Source: Sphingobacteriaceae bacterium
GTDB lineage: Bacteria > Bacteroidota > Bacteroidia > UBA7662
Direction of reading: 5' to 3'
Assembly (NCBI GenBank): GCA_030682795.1
Contig: JAUXNJ010000001.1
Span: 62,001-126,000 of the forward strand
DNA: 64,000 bases
The notes below the pieces were generated by a model, which did not search any database, was not told the origin of the DNA, and saw only the letters and a program-made list of their open reading frames with translations. Numbering within the stretch: the first letter of the stretch is position 1; the number at the start of each line of letters is the position of its first letter. Position numbers and translations under genes: made by a program. Shown here piece after piece: positions 49,951 to 60,202 of the stretch.

Positions 49951-52325
49951 TATTTAAAGGTGATAATTTCGAAACTATTAGGCGCCAAGGTGGTGATTAG
50001 CAATTTGCCATCTTGCATGGCTACCGGATTGCCAAAGTGCCCCATTACTTCCTGCTGGCGCAGGTGCTTCGGCAGCGGCAAGTTGAGGGTAGCCGCTTCT
50101 TTGCTTTTATTGAAACACACAATCACCGCTTCGCCAAAAAACGAGCGCATATAGGCCATTTGCTGTTCGCCCTGCATTAAAAACTCGGTTTCGCCATAGT
50201 TGAGGGCCATACTGTTGCGGCGCATTTGCAAAATGGTCTCGAGGCGATAGCGGGTGCTGGCTTCGTTATCAGTCCAATTATCGAACTTCATCGGCCGGCG
50301 GTTGTCGGGGTCACCAGCGCCTACCATGCCAATATCGTCGCCAGCGTACACCACCGGCACCCCGGGGATGGTGCTGATGAACACCAGCAACTGTTGCAGT
50401 TTGAGATAGCCTACAGGGTCTTTGATTTGCACATCGCGGTTCCAGCCGGCGGCAATGGGGTCTTCGTCGAAAGCCAAGGCGCCCGATGCAAAGCTGATGA
50501 AGCGCGGTAAATCGTGGTTGCCACTGATGTTGCCCATGAGGTTGTGGTAGCCGTAATAACGGAAACTCTCGTCGAGCGATTGGCTGAGGCGGGTAAACGA
50601 CTGCCCATCTTCGGCAAACACCGAGCGCGCGTCGAAATAGAGGTTGAAGTCGAACTGCCCGTCTAACATGCCACTGCCAATGTAGCTGCCAATGAGTTGG
50701 CGGGAGCCAAAAGTTTCTCCAATTTGATACAACGAACGCGATTTACCCGCCAATACCCGCTGCTTGATTTTTTGGGTGAGTCGGCGCCAAAACACCTCGG
50801 GAATGTGCTTGGTAGCATCGTGCCTAAAGCCGTCAAAGCCATAGTTCTCCATCCAAAACAGCGCGCTGTCGGTCATGGCTTCTATCACTTCCGGATTTTC
50901 GAGATCCAACGTAGGCATAAACGAATCGAACCAAGTAGTTAACCGGTGCTCGTCCCAAATACGGATGTTTTTGCGGCCATCGGGCAAATCGAGCTGGGTT
51001 TTCCAGTCGGGCCGCTGCTGCATCAACGGGTGTTCTTCGTGCACATGATTGGCCACATAATCGAGCAACACACTGATGCCGTTGGCATGCGCCACCTCTA
51101 ACAGCTCTTTCAATTCGTCGGAAGTGCCCATGCGGTGGTCTACCAAGCTCGAAGATGTTGGCCAATAGCCGTGGTAACCCGAGTACATGCGGTTAGGCTT
51201 GGGCCACTCGCGGTAGGCTCCGGCGGGATTTTGAGTGATGGGCGAAATCCACAAACTGTTCACGCCTAGATCCTTAAAAAAGCCGCTTTTGATTTTTTCG
51301 GTGATGCCCTTGAGGTCGCCACCCCAATAATTGGCCTTGGGATGCACTTCGGGATGGTTAACCTGCTGGTCGTTGCCCGGATTGCCATTGTGAAAACGGT
51401 CTACCATAATAAAATACATCACCTGAGCATGGGCATCTTGCCGCGTTAAAGCGGTAGCATCTTGCAAAACCTCGCCTTTTTGGAGGGGGATTAGCAAATC
51501 GTTGGACTCGCCAGCTTCATTAAAGGCATATACCCGAATGAACGAGCGCTCCATGCCTTTGGCAGCCTCGGGAATTTGAATCTGGTATGTCCCTGCTTCT
51601 CCAGCTGTAATCAGGTGCGGTGGCAAAAGCGCATTTTGCCAAAAAACGAGTATTTCGCCTGCAGCACGACTCTTTTCTACCTCTAAAGCTCCCTCCAACA
51701 AAGCGGTAGTGCGCAACAAAGGCAAGTCAGCAGGTGCAGGCGGCGAAACTTCTAAAACCGAATTGTAGCCACCTATACCGTTGTCTTTCTTTTTGAGATT
51801 GGCAGGATCTAACATCCATTGCCCATCTACCACCAATTGGTAGGCGTAAATGCCAGGATCAAGCTGTAAGCTGCACTTCCATACGCCCTCTTTCAGGGTC
51901 AAAGGGGTATTGTCGGGATTCCAATTGTTCACATCACCCACCAAAGCTACTTTTTGAACGGCAGCATCCCCGGGGATATACCTAAATTCAACGGTTTGCA
52001 GGCGCGAGCGGCGTAGCAACAAAGCGTACTGCTCTTCGAGATGGGTAATATGCAAGACCGAAAGCACAGTCGGCTGCTCAGAATACGTCAAAACAAGCTG
52101 TTTGCCATCAGCTGAACGGATAGCTGTCATGCCCTCTGGAGCCTTGATCTCTCCAATGCCCGCAACATCCAGAAAATAATCTTCCAAAAAAACGGTCGTA
52201 CTGTCTGGCTGCAATTGCACCACACTCGCCAAGCCCAAAATGGCATCGCCCGTATTTAATTTTTCTTTGAAAGGCTTACAGGCCGCTAAAAACAGCAGGC
52301 TCACAACTAAAAGTCTCGCTTTCAT
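49950..52325 (-). CDS. GH13 alpha-amylase family lipoprotein with glycogen-binding (CBM48/AMPK-like) N-terminal module
   Basis: lipobox FLAACKP; KVALVGDVNNWNPDNTPLTLKEGVWKCSLQLDPGIYAYQLVVDGQW; GH13 motifs VLLDYVANHV, DGFRHDATKHI, GNHD. Confidence 0.95.
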   Translation of the reverse strand: MKARLLVVSLLFLAACKPFKEKLNTGDAILGLASVVQLQPDSTTVFLEDYFLDVAGIGEIKAPEGMTAIRSADGKQLVLTYSEQPTVLSVLHITHLEEQYALLLRRSRLQTVEFRYIPGDAAVQKVALVGDVNNWNPDNTPLTLKEGVWKCSLQLDPGIYAYQLVVDGQWMLDPANLKKKDNGIGGYNSVLEVSPPAPADLPLLRTTALLEGALEVEKSRAAGEILVFWQNALLPPHLITAGEAGTYQIQIPEAAKGMERSFIRVYAFNEAGESNDLLIPLQKGEVLQDATALTRQDAHAQVMYFIMVDRFHNGNPGNDQQVNHPEVHPKANYWGGDLKGITEKIKSGFFKDLGVNSLWISPITQNPAGAYREWPKPNRMYSGYHGYWPTSSSLVDHRMGTSDELKELLEVAHANGISVLLDYVANHVHEEHPLMQQRPDWKTQLDLPDGRKNIRIWDEHRLTTWFDSFMPTLDLENPEVIEAMTDSALFWMENYGFDGFRHDATKHIPEVFWRRLTQKIKQRVLAGKSRSLYQIGETFGSRQLIGSYIGSGMLDGQFDFNLYFDARSVFAEDGQSFTRLSQSLDESFRYYGYHNLMGNISGNHDLPRFISFASGALAFDEDPIAAGWNRDVQIKDPVGYLKLQQLLVFISTIPGVPVVYAGDDIGMVGAGDPDNRRPMKFDNWTDNEASTRYRLETILQMRRNSMALNYGETEFLMQGEQQMAYMRSFFGEAVIVCFNKSKEAATLNLPLPKHLRQQEVMGHFGNPVAMQDGKLLITTLAPNSFEIITFK

Positions 52326-52400
52326 CTCAACAGATTTAGAAGGCAAACTACAAAAAAGCGCTGGATTCACCTGCACATTCGGCTGGCTATTGCCTTGTGA

Positions 52401-53066
52401 CTAGGAGAAACTTTCTGTTTTCAACAGGGGACAAAGCTTGTAGCGCGGGTCTTGAGTATCGGCATAAAGGGCTTCGAGCAGGCCTCGCACCTCAACCAAA
52501 CCAATTTCGGCGGCCCATTCAAAAGGACCTTTGGGGTAATTGGTGCCCAGTTTCATGCCCAAATCAATGTCGGTCTTGCTCGCCGTGCCTTCTTGCAAAG
52601 TATAATAGGCCTCGTTGATGATCATACAAATAACGCGGGGCGTCACCATCCCCACCCGATCGGCTACTAAGAGCTGCTTTACTCCCAAAGCCTCACATTT
52701 TTCCTGCAGCAATTCCTTCGCATTTTCGGTGGCAATGCTCATTTCCCAAGGCTCTGCGGCCAAACATCCCGGCCAGGCGTTCAGTCCCGACACATTAAAC
52801 AGCGGCAAGCGCACGCCCAAATCGGCAGCCACCGCCTGCAACTGTACCCTATTGGCATGCAGCATAAAAAAGGAGTTGGGCTGGGTGGCGTACAAACCCA
52901 AGCGATCGGGATGGGCGTCAAACTCCGCGTCAATCACGAGCTCCATACCTTGCAAATCGGCGGCGGTAACTGCCTTGCCGTGAGGATGGCGTTGGAGGGT
53001 ATGCGCAGCCAATTTTTCGGTGAGGCCAGCCAGGCGATTTTCGGGACCAATAAGGAGTATCTGCAT
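52401..53066 (-). CDS. 3-hydroxyacyl-CoA dehydrogenase C-terminal-domain-like protein with degenerate N-terminus
   Basis: ADRVGMVTPRVICMIINEAYYTLQEGTASKTDIDLGMKLGTNYPKGPFEWAAEIG is 3HCDH-like; no N-terminal GxGxxG. Confidence 0.85.
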   Translation of the reverse strand: MQILLIGPENRLAGLTEKLAAHTLQRHPHGKAVTAADLQGMELVIDAEFDAHPDRLGLYATQPNSFFMLHANRVQLQAVAADLGVRLPLFNVSGLNAWPGCLAAEPWEMSIATENAKELLQEKCEALGVKQLLVADRVGMVTPRVICMIINEAYYTLQEGTASKTDIDLGMKLGTNYPKGPFEWAAEIGLVEVRGLLEALYADTQDPRYKLCPLLKTESFS

Positions 53067-53104
53067 GGGTATCGTATATTCGCTGTAAAGATAACCTTAG
53101 CAGC

Positions 53105-53479
53105 ATGCAAATCATAACCTCTTCAAAAGCTCCGGCACCGATTGGCCCGTACAACCAAGCCGTGATTCACAATGGCCTTTTGTATATGTCGGGACAAATC
53201 GCCATCGACCCTGCCACGGGCAATATGGTGCTCGACAACATCCAAACCGAAACACACCAAGTGATGCGCAATTTGCAAGCGGTGTTGGAAGCGGCTGGCA
53301 CCAACTTCAACAAGGCCATCAAAACCACCATCTTTTTAAGCGATATGTCGCTTTTCACCGAAGTAAACGAGGTGTACGGCGGCTTTTTCGACGGACATTA
53401 CCCAGCGCGCGAAACCGTAGCAGTAAAGGGCTTGCCTAAAGGGGTAAATGTGGAGATTTCGATGCTGGTGGCGATTTAA
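53105..53479 (+). CDS. RidA family reactive intermediate/imine deaminase
   Basis: SSKAPAPIGPYNQAVIHNGLLYMSGQIAIDPATGNMV...NLQAVLEAAGTNFNKAIKTTIFLSDM...YPARETVAVKGLPKGVNVEI. Confidence 0.97.
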   Translation: MQIITSSKAPAPIGPYNQAVIHNGLLYMSGQIAIDPATGNMVLDNIQTETHQVMRNLQAVLEAAGTNFNKAIKTTIFLSDMSLFTEVNEVYGGFFDGHYPARETVAVKGLPKGVNVEISMLVAI

Positions 53480-54255
53480 TCTACTGGCTCGCCTTCGATA
53501 TCTACCAAAATTTTGCGGCCATTTAACACCGCTTCGGCCACTCCTTTTTTGAATTCGCCCAATTGATCGAATTTGGGCTCTATTTGGAGGCGGCCCGATT
53601 GGTGAAAAAGGCCCCATTTACCTTTGCGTTGCACGCGCACCAAGCCGTCGTCAAAAACGCCAATGTGCTCGTATTCAAAGGGAATCACCTGCGCTCCATT
53701 TTCATCCAGAACCCCAAATTTTCCCTTGCGTTTGGCGCGGTAATAGCCTAAACCCAGGTCTTCTAGCCCTTCCAGTTTCGGAGCAATGGTCCATTTGAGT
53801 TCATCATTCAGCAAACCCCAGCGGCCTTTGTGCTGGGCAATGGCCCTCCCGTTTTCAAAGTTTTGCAGCTGCTGCAGCTTGATTTTGCTTTTCCAGCGCC
53901 CGCTTTCATCGATGTAGCCAAGGGTGGTACCCTCAATGGCCAAGGCCCGGCCCTGCTCAAACCGATCAATAAAATCAAATTTTACAGGAATCACCTCGAG
54001 CCCAGCTCGGTTCAAATAGCCCGTTTTTTCTGCCCGATAAGCCCTTGCCCAGCGGCCTTCAAAGGGCTCAATTTCGTCGTATATGGCAGGAATTACCACC
54101 TTGCCGCTGGCATCTTTAGCCCCTTTGAGGTTGTTCTGGTAGAAGAAACTAAGCTCTTGGGCCGATGCAACTGCACTGCTTAATAAAAACCATAGGAGGA
54201 TATAAAAGCGCATAAAAAAAGGCCAGGCGTGTGCCCGATTTCCAAATTTACACAT
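53476..54255 (-). CDS. WG-repeat protein
   Basis: repeats such as GRWGLLNDELKWTIAPKLEGLEDLG, GKFGVLDENGAQVIPFEYEHIGVFDDG, GKWGLFHQSGRLQIEPKFDQLGEF. Confidence 0.9.
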   Translation of the reverse strand: MCKFGNRAHAWPFFMRFYILLWFLLSSAVASAQELSFFYQNNLKGAKDASGKVVIPAIYDEIEPFEGRWARAYRAEKTGYLNRAGLEVIPVKFDFIDRFEQGRALAIEGTTLGYIDESGRWKSKIKLQQLQNFENGRAIAQHKGRWGLLNDELKWTIAPKLEGLEDLGLGYYRAKRKGKFGVLDENGAQVIPFEYEHIGVFDDGLVRVQRKGKWGLFHQSGRLQIEPKFDQLGEFKKGVAEAVLNGRKILVDIEGEPVD

Positions 54256-54286
54256 CTTCTAGCATTCAGCCTTTAAGAATACAATA

Positions 54287-54790
54287 CTAGTGCAGCAATA
54301 CCTGCACTCCATTTTCGTCGAACTCAATTTGCACATTGTCTTGCAGGGTAGTGGCCAAACTCAGGCCCATAAAATCGGCATGCACAGGATAGGTTTTGTG
54401 CGCACGATCTACCAAGACCGCAATCTGAAGACGCTTGTACAGCTCCCCCATAAATGGCTTCAAGGCATACAAAAGGGTGCGGCCAGTATGCGCTACATCA
54501 TCCACCACCACAACTACACCTTCCTTCCAGTCGGCAGGATTTACACCCGTGGTAATTTCATCAAATACCGGATTGTCCTTATTCAGGCGAATGAAGGTCA
54601 CCGCAACCTCGATGCCCGATATCTCCCGTAAATCGGCTGCCAACAGCTCGGCCAATTGCAAGCCGCGGTTTTTTACGCCTGCAAGTAAAATGCGCTTTTC
54701 GTCGAAATTGGCTTCCCAAATTTGAAAGGCCAGGCGGCGAATTTTCTGCTTTACTTGTTCCGGATGGAGGATAATGGTAGGCTGCGACAT
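54287..54790 (-). CDS. PyrR-like phosphoribosyltransferase
   Basis: PRPP motif VVVVDDVAHTGRTLLYAL; ILLAGVKNRGLQLAELLA. Confidence 0.9.
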   Translation of the reverse strand: MSQPTIILHPEQVKQKIRRLAFQIWEANFDEKRILLAGVKNRGLQLAELLAADLREISGIEVAVTFIRLNKDNPVFDEITTGVNPADWKEGVVVVVDDVAHTGRTLLYALKPFMGELYKRLQIAVLVDRAHKTYPVHADFMGLSLATTLQDNVQIEFDENGVQVLLH

Positions 54791-54800
54791 GGTGATTGGC

Positions 54801-56474
54801 TTAAGCGCGTCCGCTAAGATCGCGATATTTATTTTTACGGATGGCACTGTCGCCCTTGCGCTTCTTCAAATTTTCTTCGTATTCGCTGTAGTTGCCATCG
54901 AAGAAGTAAAATTCGCCATTGCCTTCAAAAGCCAGCATGTGGGTACACACACGGTCGAGGAACCAGCGGTCGTGCGAAATAATCACCGCGCAACCAGCAA
55001 AGTTTTCGATGGCTTCTTCCAAAGCACGTAAAGTATTTACGTCGATGTCGTTGGTAGGTTCGTCGAGCAACAAAACGTTGGCACCTTGCTTGAGGGTCAT
55101 GGCCAAATGCACCCGGTTGCGCTCACCGCCCGAAAGCTCCTTGAGCTTTTTGCTTTGATCCTGCCCGGTAAAATTGAATTTGCCGATGTAAGCGCGCGAA
55201 TTAACCTGGCGGCCGGCGAGCATCATCATTTCGGTGCCACCAGAAATCACTTCAAATACACTCTTTTCGGGGTCTAAACCGTCATGCGACTGATCTACAT
55301 AAGCGATTTGCACCGTTTCACCGACTTTAAAATCACCAGCATCAGGCTGCTCAAGGCCCATCACCATTTTAAAGAGGGTGGTTTTACCTACGCCATTCGG
55401 ACCAATAATACCTACCACACCCGCTGGTGGCAGTGAAAAATTCAGGTCTTTGATCAGCTCCCGATCGCCAAAACCTTTGTTTACGCCGGTGGCTTCAATC
55501 ACCACATTGCCGAGTCGCGGTCCTGCCGGAATAAACAATTCCAACTTCATTTCCTGCTCCTTGGCGTCTTCGTTCAAGAGGTTATTGTAAGCGCTGATAC
55601 GGGCTTTAGATTTCGCGTGACGAGCTTTCGGCGCCATCCGCACCCATTCCAATTCGCGTTGGAGGGTCTTTTGACGCTTGCTTTCGCTCTTCTCTTCCTG
55701 CGCCAAACGCTTGCTCTTTTGCTCCAACCAGCTCGAATAATTGCCTTCAAACGGAATGCCTTCACCCCGGTCGAGCTCCAAAATCCAGCCAGCCACGTTG
55801 TCAAGGAAGTAGCGGTCGTGTGTTACAGCGATTACAGTGCCTTTGTAACGCTGCAAATGCTGCTCCAACCAGTCGATGCTCTCAGCATCCAAGTGGTTGG
55901 TAGGTTCGTCGAGCAACAACACATCGGGCTCTTGCAACAACAAGCGGCAAAGGGCCACGCGGCGGCGCTCACCACCCGATAAAACGCCAATTTTAGAATC
56001 GGCAGGCGGACACATCAGCGCCTCCATGGCCATCTCTAAGCGGTGGTCGATGGTCCAGGCATTGGCTGCATCCAGCTTTTCCTGCACCTCAGCCTGACGC
56101 GCCAGCAACTTATCAAAATCGGCATCGGCATCGCCAAAAGCCTCATTAATTTGGTCAAATTCTTTCAGCAAATCCATCACCTCCTGCACCCCTTCTTGCA
56201 CAATCTCTTTTACCGTTTTGTTCGGATCGAGTTGCGGCTCCTGCGACAAATACCCTACGGTATAGCCTGGCGAAAACACCACTTCGCCGTTGTAGGACTT
56301 ATCGAGACCAGCAATGATTTTGAGCAAAGTAGACTTACCCGCACCGTTTAAACCCAAAACGCCAATTTTGGCACCGTAGAAAAACGACAAATAGATGTCC
56401 TTGAGGATGGTTTTACCCGATGGGATGGTCTTGCTAAGACCTGCCATCGAAAAGATGATCTTGTGATCTGACAT
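54801..56474 (-). CDS. ettA: ABC-F energy-dependent translational throttle protein EttA
   Basis: two ABC cassettes: GLNGAGKSTLLKI, LSGGERRRVALCRLLLQEPDVLLLDEPTNHLDAESIDWLE, GPNGVGKTTLFKM, LSGGERNRVHLAMTLKQGANVLLLDEPTNDIDVNTL. Confidence 0.96.
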   Translation of the reverse strand: MSDHKIIFSMAGLSKTIPSGKTILKDIYLSFFYGAKIGVLGLNGAGKSTLLKIIAGLDKSYNGEVVFSPGYTVGYLSQEPQLDPNKTVKEIVQEGVQEVMDLLKEFDQINEAFGDADADFDKLLARQAEVQEKLDAANAWTIDHRLEMAMEALMCPPADSKIGVLSGGERRRVALCRLLLQEPDVLLLDEPTNHLDAESIDWLEQHLQRYKGTVIAVTHDRYFLDNVAGWILELDRGEGIPFEGNYSSWLEQKSKRLAQEEKSESKRQKTLQRELEWVRMAPKARHAKSKARISAYNNLLNEDAKEQEMKLELFIPAGPRLGNVVIEATGVNKGFGDRELIKDLNFSLPPAGVVGIIGPNGVGKTTLFKMVMGLEQPDAGDFKVGETVQIAYVDQSHDGLDPEKSVFEVISGGTEMMMLAGRQVNSRAYIGKFNFTGQDQSKKLKELSGGERNRVHLAMTLKQGANVLLLDEPTNDIDVNTLRALEEAIENFAGCAVIISHDRWFLDRVCTHMLAFEGNGEFYFFDGNYSEYEENLKKRKGDSAIRKNKYRDLSGRA

Positions 56475-56491
56475 GGTTAAAAATTACGGGG

Positions 56492-56523
56492 CAAAGATAG
56501 GCTTTCTCTTGCTTTCTATACAA
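56492..56523 (-). promoter_or_regulatory. Bacteroidota-type promoter for ettA
   Basis: minus strand TTG-N21-TATCTTTG, -7 element 17 nt upstream of the ATG. Confidence 0.5.
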
Positions 56524-56729
56524 GCGGGCTCTTGTAACAAATATTAAGCTTTCTTTTGAATAAAGCTGTTGATCTCTTTTTTCAAATCCTTAAAATTTTA
56601 GCATCTGTAATTCAATTACATAAATATGATGAAATAGGGGAATAGAATCATAAATCAGCCTTTTAACCTCAAAGTGCATGGCCAAACGAATACTTTTCAC
56701 AAAATTGCAGGACTAAACCATGCTAAAAC

Positions 56730-59309
56730 ATGAGGCCATCCTTTTACAAACAGGTGTCTTTTTGGACCATTATATTGTTTTTTAATACTCTTCAAGTCGT
56801 TTTCGGTCAGGCACAAACCCAATCCATTTCTACAACCATGCAACCTGGTCCTGCAGCCAATGGACCAGAAGTACGCATAACGCTTACCTACAAATTCATC
56901 AATGTATTCGGAGAAGTTGTAATTCCAATGAGTGCCAGCACCCAAGCAACCTCAGAAGCTTATTGGTACAAAGGCAAGCGATACACTGCGGACCAAATAG
57001 GCAAAGAAGTATTTGCAAAAATGCGTTTCAACTGTCCCGACATCACCGCCGATATTTTCAAAGGTGCTGCTCGTGTCAGTACTTTTAGTAAAAATTGTGT
57101 TATTGAGGGCATGGCATCCGCCCTTGGAGAGACATACAACCCCGGTTGGAAAACAAGCGATCTGGGTGGAGAAGCCGTATTGGCACAATATAGCATACGC
57201 AATTTTAGGGTGAAGGAAAAAAACATGGCTGATAACTGGTATGCGTTCGAGTCGGTGATTAATCAATACGAACGCGAGCAAACCGAAAAAGCTAATCTTG
57301 AAAAATACAATCAGCTCATTACCCGTGCCGACCAAGCCTTTCAGCAGCAACAATGGGATCAGGCAAGCGAATTGTACAAAGAAGCGCAGCCATTGAACCG
57401 TAGTAGTGACTACCCGAAGCAACAACTTTCAAAAATAGCGGAGCAACAAAAAGCCAAACAACGTGCAGATGAATATCAGGCCAAATTAGCAGCTGGAAAC
57501 GATGCTTTGGCACAAAAAGACTACGCAGCTGCCAAACGAAATTATCAAGAAGCTACACGCCTCAGCGACAACCCTAGCGAAGCACAAGCGGGCTTGAAGC
57601 GTGTAGAAGATGCCGAAAATGCTCAAAAATCAGAAGCCAGTAAGTCGGCAGAGGCCAGCAAACAGGAAGCTTCAGACAAAGCAAGCACTGAAAATGAAAA
57701 CACCAAAAACGCATCTAGCAGCGAGCGTGGCGCTGAAACAAGCAGGGAGGATCCGCAAATAGCTGCTCAAAAAGCCGAAGCCGAAAGGAAGCGCCAAGAA
57801 TTTGAGCGGCAGCAGCGTGTAAAAGAGTACCAAACACGCATGGACCAAGAACGCACCGAAAACATGGCTGTAGCCGCTGGGGCCGGGGCGAGTATGTTGC
57901 TGATGCATTACTACGTTGCAGAACGAATCTTCAGCGACGTAGGTGTTTACCATCCAGAGAATACTTTTTATGCCAACGCATTAAAGCTGCGCGGTCAGCT
58001 TGGCTATCAAATAAGTTCTGCCCCCATTTTTAAAAATGTTTCACAGGAAGAATATGATGGTAACAGCTATAAATATGTGACCAGCACACAGAACTACCAA
58101 ACAGGTACGCTCGATTTTGTTGCACAAGGCGAGCTATGGCCCGTTTATGGCGATAAATTTGGGCTTGGTTTAAATGCAGGCGGTTATGCAGGCCATGGCT
58201 TTTTATTCCAAAACTTCTCGTGGGGATACAATTATGGCTTACGCACCTTTCTAGGAAGCAGCACCTTGCAATTGCAATTGGACTATCAGGGTGGCTTACG
58301 CAATTTTTCCTATTTCAATTGGATTGAACCCACGCAATTTGCAGATGGAAAAAGTCGCTACAATTTCATCCGATACGGTGTTGGCCCGCGCTTTGTATGG
58401 GAAAAAGATCAGCGGAAAAATTCCCATAGTTTTAGTCTTCAGGCCATTTTTGAAAACCCCGACTTCCGTCAATTGGCCCAAAGTAACAATCCCATCATTT
58501 GGCGTTGGTTTTCCGGAATTCGTGCCGAATTCGACATGCTTCATGGCGTCAATGGCTTTATGGAGGTCATTCCTTCATACCAAAGAAGTGGTGTTGTAGA
58601 ATATGCCTACGACGATGATGCCACTTTTGGAGAACTATATTTCCGTATTGGTGTGGTTCGAAATTTTGATCTGTTTGGCGGTTCAGCCTACGACCTCTCT
58701 TACGACCAGGCCAAAAAAGCGCTATCCGTTACCAATCGTACTACTTTATTACTTCCATCTGTCGGATTTACTTGGTTTGAGGCCGATAGCGCCGGGTCGG
58801 CCTTTAATCACTTCCTCAAACCTGTTGTGAATGTGTTTGGGGTGGAGAAGGAATGGGACCTGCTCCCTTGGTTGAGCATGGGCAGCGGTGTAAGCGCAGC
58901 CGCCTTCCAAGGTGCCGAATACAAACTCAAAGGCATTGGCAACATCCGTTATCGCTATCAGGAATTTGGCCTAGACATCCCCCTGCACGCACGCATCTAC
59001 ACCAAACAAGGTGCCATTAGCAATAGTTGGCTACTCGCAGGCATCAAGGCTTACGTGCCCCTGTACAGGCAATGGCAGGAGCAGCAGCTACCTGATGGTA
59101 TTGGCTTTAACGACCGGCCATTGACCACTGCCCAGTTCGGCACTTTCCGCTTGTCGAATGTATTGGGTGCGGGCATCGATTTTCCGACGGGTGATGCTAA
59201 ATTACTGCGGATAGGTTTGGTTTATGAACGTACACGGTCAGTGATAGAGGCTAGTTTGTTGCCCTATCATTTACAAGGACTTCAATTTATGATTGGCTTA
59301 ATTTATTAA
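56730..59309 (+). CDS. hypothetical envelope protein: periplasmic N-terminus, TPR-like/coiled-coil middle, predicted C-terminal beta-barrel
   Basis: signal-like N-terminus; AFQQQQWDQASELYKEAQPL and ALAQKDYAAAKRNYQEATRL TPR-like units; Glu/Lys/Ser-rich linker; aromatic-rich alternating C-terminal half ending in LQFMIGLIY. Confidence 0.75.
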   Translation: MRPSFYKQVSFWTIILFFNTLQVVFGQAQTQSISTTMQPGPAANGPEVRITLTYKFINVFGEVVIPMSASTQATSEAYWYKGKRYTADQIGKEVFAKMRFNCPDITADIFKGAARVSTFSKNCVIEGMASALGETYNPGWKTSDLGGEAVLAQYSIRNFRVKEKNMADNWYAFESVINQYEREQTEKANLEKYNQLITRADQAFQQQQWDQASELYKEAQPLNRSSDYPKQQLSKIAEQQKAKQRADEYQAKLAAGNDALAQKDYAAAKRNYQEATRLSDNPSEAQAGLKRVEDAENAQKSEASKSAEASKQEASDKASTENENTKNASSSERGAETSREDPQIAAQKAEAERKRQEFERQQRVKEYQTRMDQERTENMAVAAGAGASMLLMHYYVAERIFSDVGVYHPENTFYANALKLRGQLGYQISSAPIFKNVSQEEYDGNSYKYVTSTQNYQTGTLDFVAQGELWPVYGDKFGLGLNAGGYAGHGFLFQNFSWGYNYGLRTFLGSSTLQLQLDYQGGLRNFSYFNWIEPTQFADGKSRYNFIRYGVGPRFVWEKDQRKNSHSFSLQAIFENPDFRQLAQSNNPIIWRWFSGIRAEFDMLHGVNGFMEVIPSYQRSGVVEYAYDDDATFGELYFRIGVVRNFDLFGGSAYDLSYDQAKKALSVTNRTTLLLPSVGFTWFEADSAGSAFNHFLKPVVNVFGVEKEWDLLPWLSMGSGVSAAAFQGAEYKLKGIGNIRYRYQEFGLDIPLHARIYTKQGAISNSWLLAGIKAYVPLYRQWQEQQLPDGIGFNDRPLTTAQFGTFRLSNVLGAGIDFPTGDAKLLRIGLVYERTRSVIEASLLPYHLQGLQFMIGLIY

Positions 59310-59310
59310 G

Positions 59311-60072
59311 ATGAAGAAACAACTTTTAACCGCAATGGTGGTGGCGTTGAGCTTTATTTCAAGCCAGGCCCAAGACAAATGGATTGAATTCCTCGATTTT
59401 CAGCTGCGTGCCGAGGCAGGCTTACATGGTTTATACTTGCCCAGTCGACAAAACACTGTTTACTTTTCAAGAAGCAGTTTTGGAGATACAAGTCTTTTCA
59501 ATCCCGGCATCCACCTCAAACTCGCAGCGGCTCCCATTGTACATAAAAACTTTGGTGTAAGTGCCTTTTGGGAACGCATGCAGGGCTATGCCATTACCTC
59601 CGACCATGTAGTGAAAAGCAGTGGCTTTGAAGCTTACTTGGGAACCCCTAATCTTCAATTTGTTTATGGGCAACAGCAAATAAGCAGACAAGCTTATATG
59701 AATCGATCTGAATACATTTCAGCAACTACTGTCAATCAGTGGATTGGAGGCAGTGTGTATGCAGGCATAACACGGAAGCAATACGGCATTCGCGTGCTAA
59801 CCAATAAAAGGCAGCGCATCGACTTGACCTATTTTTCGGAATATTGGCCCCAACGCGACTTAACGTATGCAGGTTATGGGTTTGCTTTTTTAGGCCAAAA
59901 CAGCTGGCAGTTTGCAGCAGAAGTGATCCCAATGCATCCTGTTATTGGCTTTAATTTCATTGGTAATATACCAGCCGATATCAAAACCGAAAGCCTCATG
60001 GCACAGCTTAAAATCACCAAGCATTTAGTTTACAACGGCAACTACCGCAAGGTTTGGAAGTACGGGCCATAG
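59311..60072 (+). CDS. hypothetical secreted/outer-membrane protein, co-directional with the upstream gene
   Basis: MKKQLLTAMVVALSFISSQAQ signal peptide; starts 2 nt after the upstream stop codon. Confidence 0.7.
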   Translation: MKKQLLTAMVVALSFISSQAQDKWIEFLDFQLRAEAGLHGLYLPSRQNTVYFSRSSFGDTSLFNPGIHLKLAAAPIVHKNFGVSAFWERMQGYAITSDHVVKSSGFEAYLGTPNLQFVYGQQQISRQAYMNRSEYISATTVNQWIGGSVYAGITRKQYGIRVLTNKRQRIDLTYFSEYWPQRDLTYAGYGFAFLGQNSWQFAAEVIPMHPVIGFNFIGNIPADIKTESLMAQLKITKHLVYNGNYRKVWKYGP

Positions 60073-60202
60073 CTAAATATCAATAGTGATAAATTAAGAG
60101 TAAACTGCTTTTTTGCAAAACGCAGAAAGGCACCTAGGTCCCAAAACCATTTAATAGGCTGCGAAAAACACACTTTTGCCTAGTTGATAGAACGTTAAAA
60201 AC

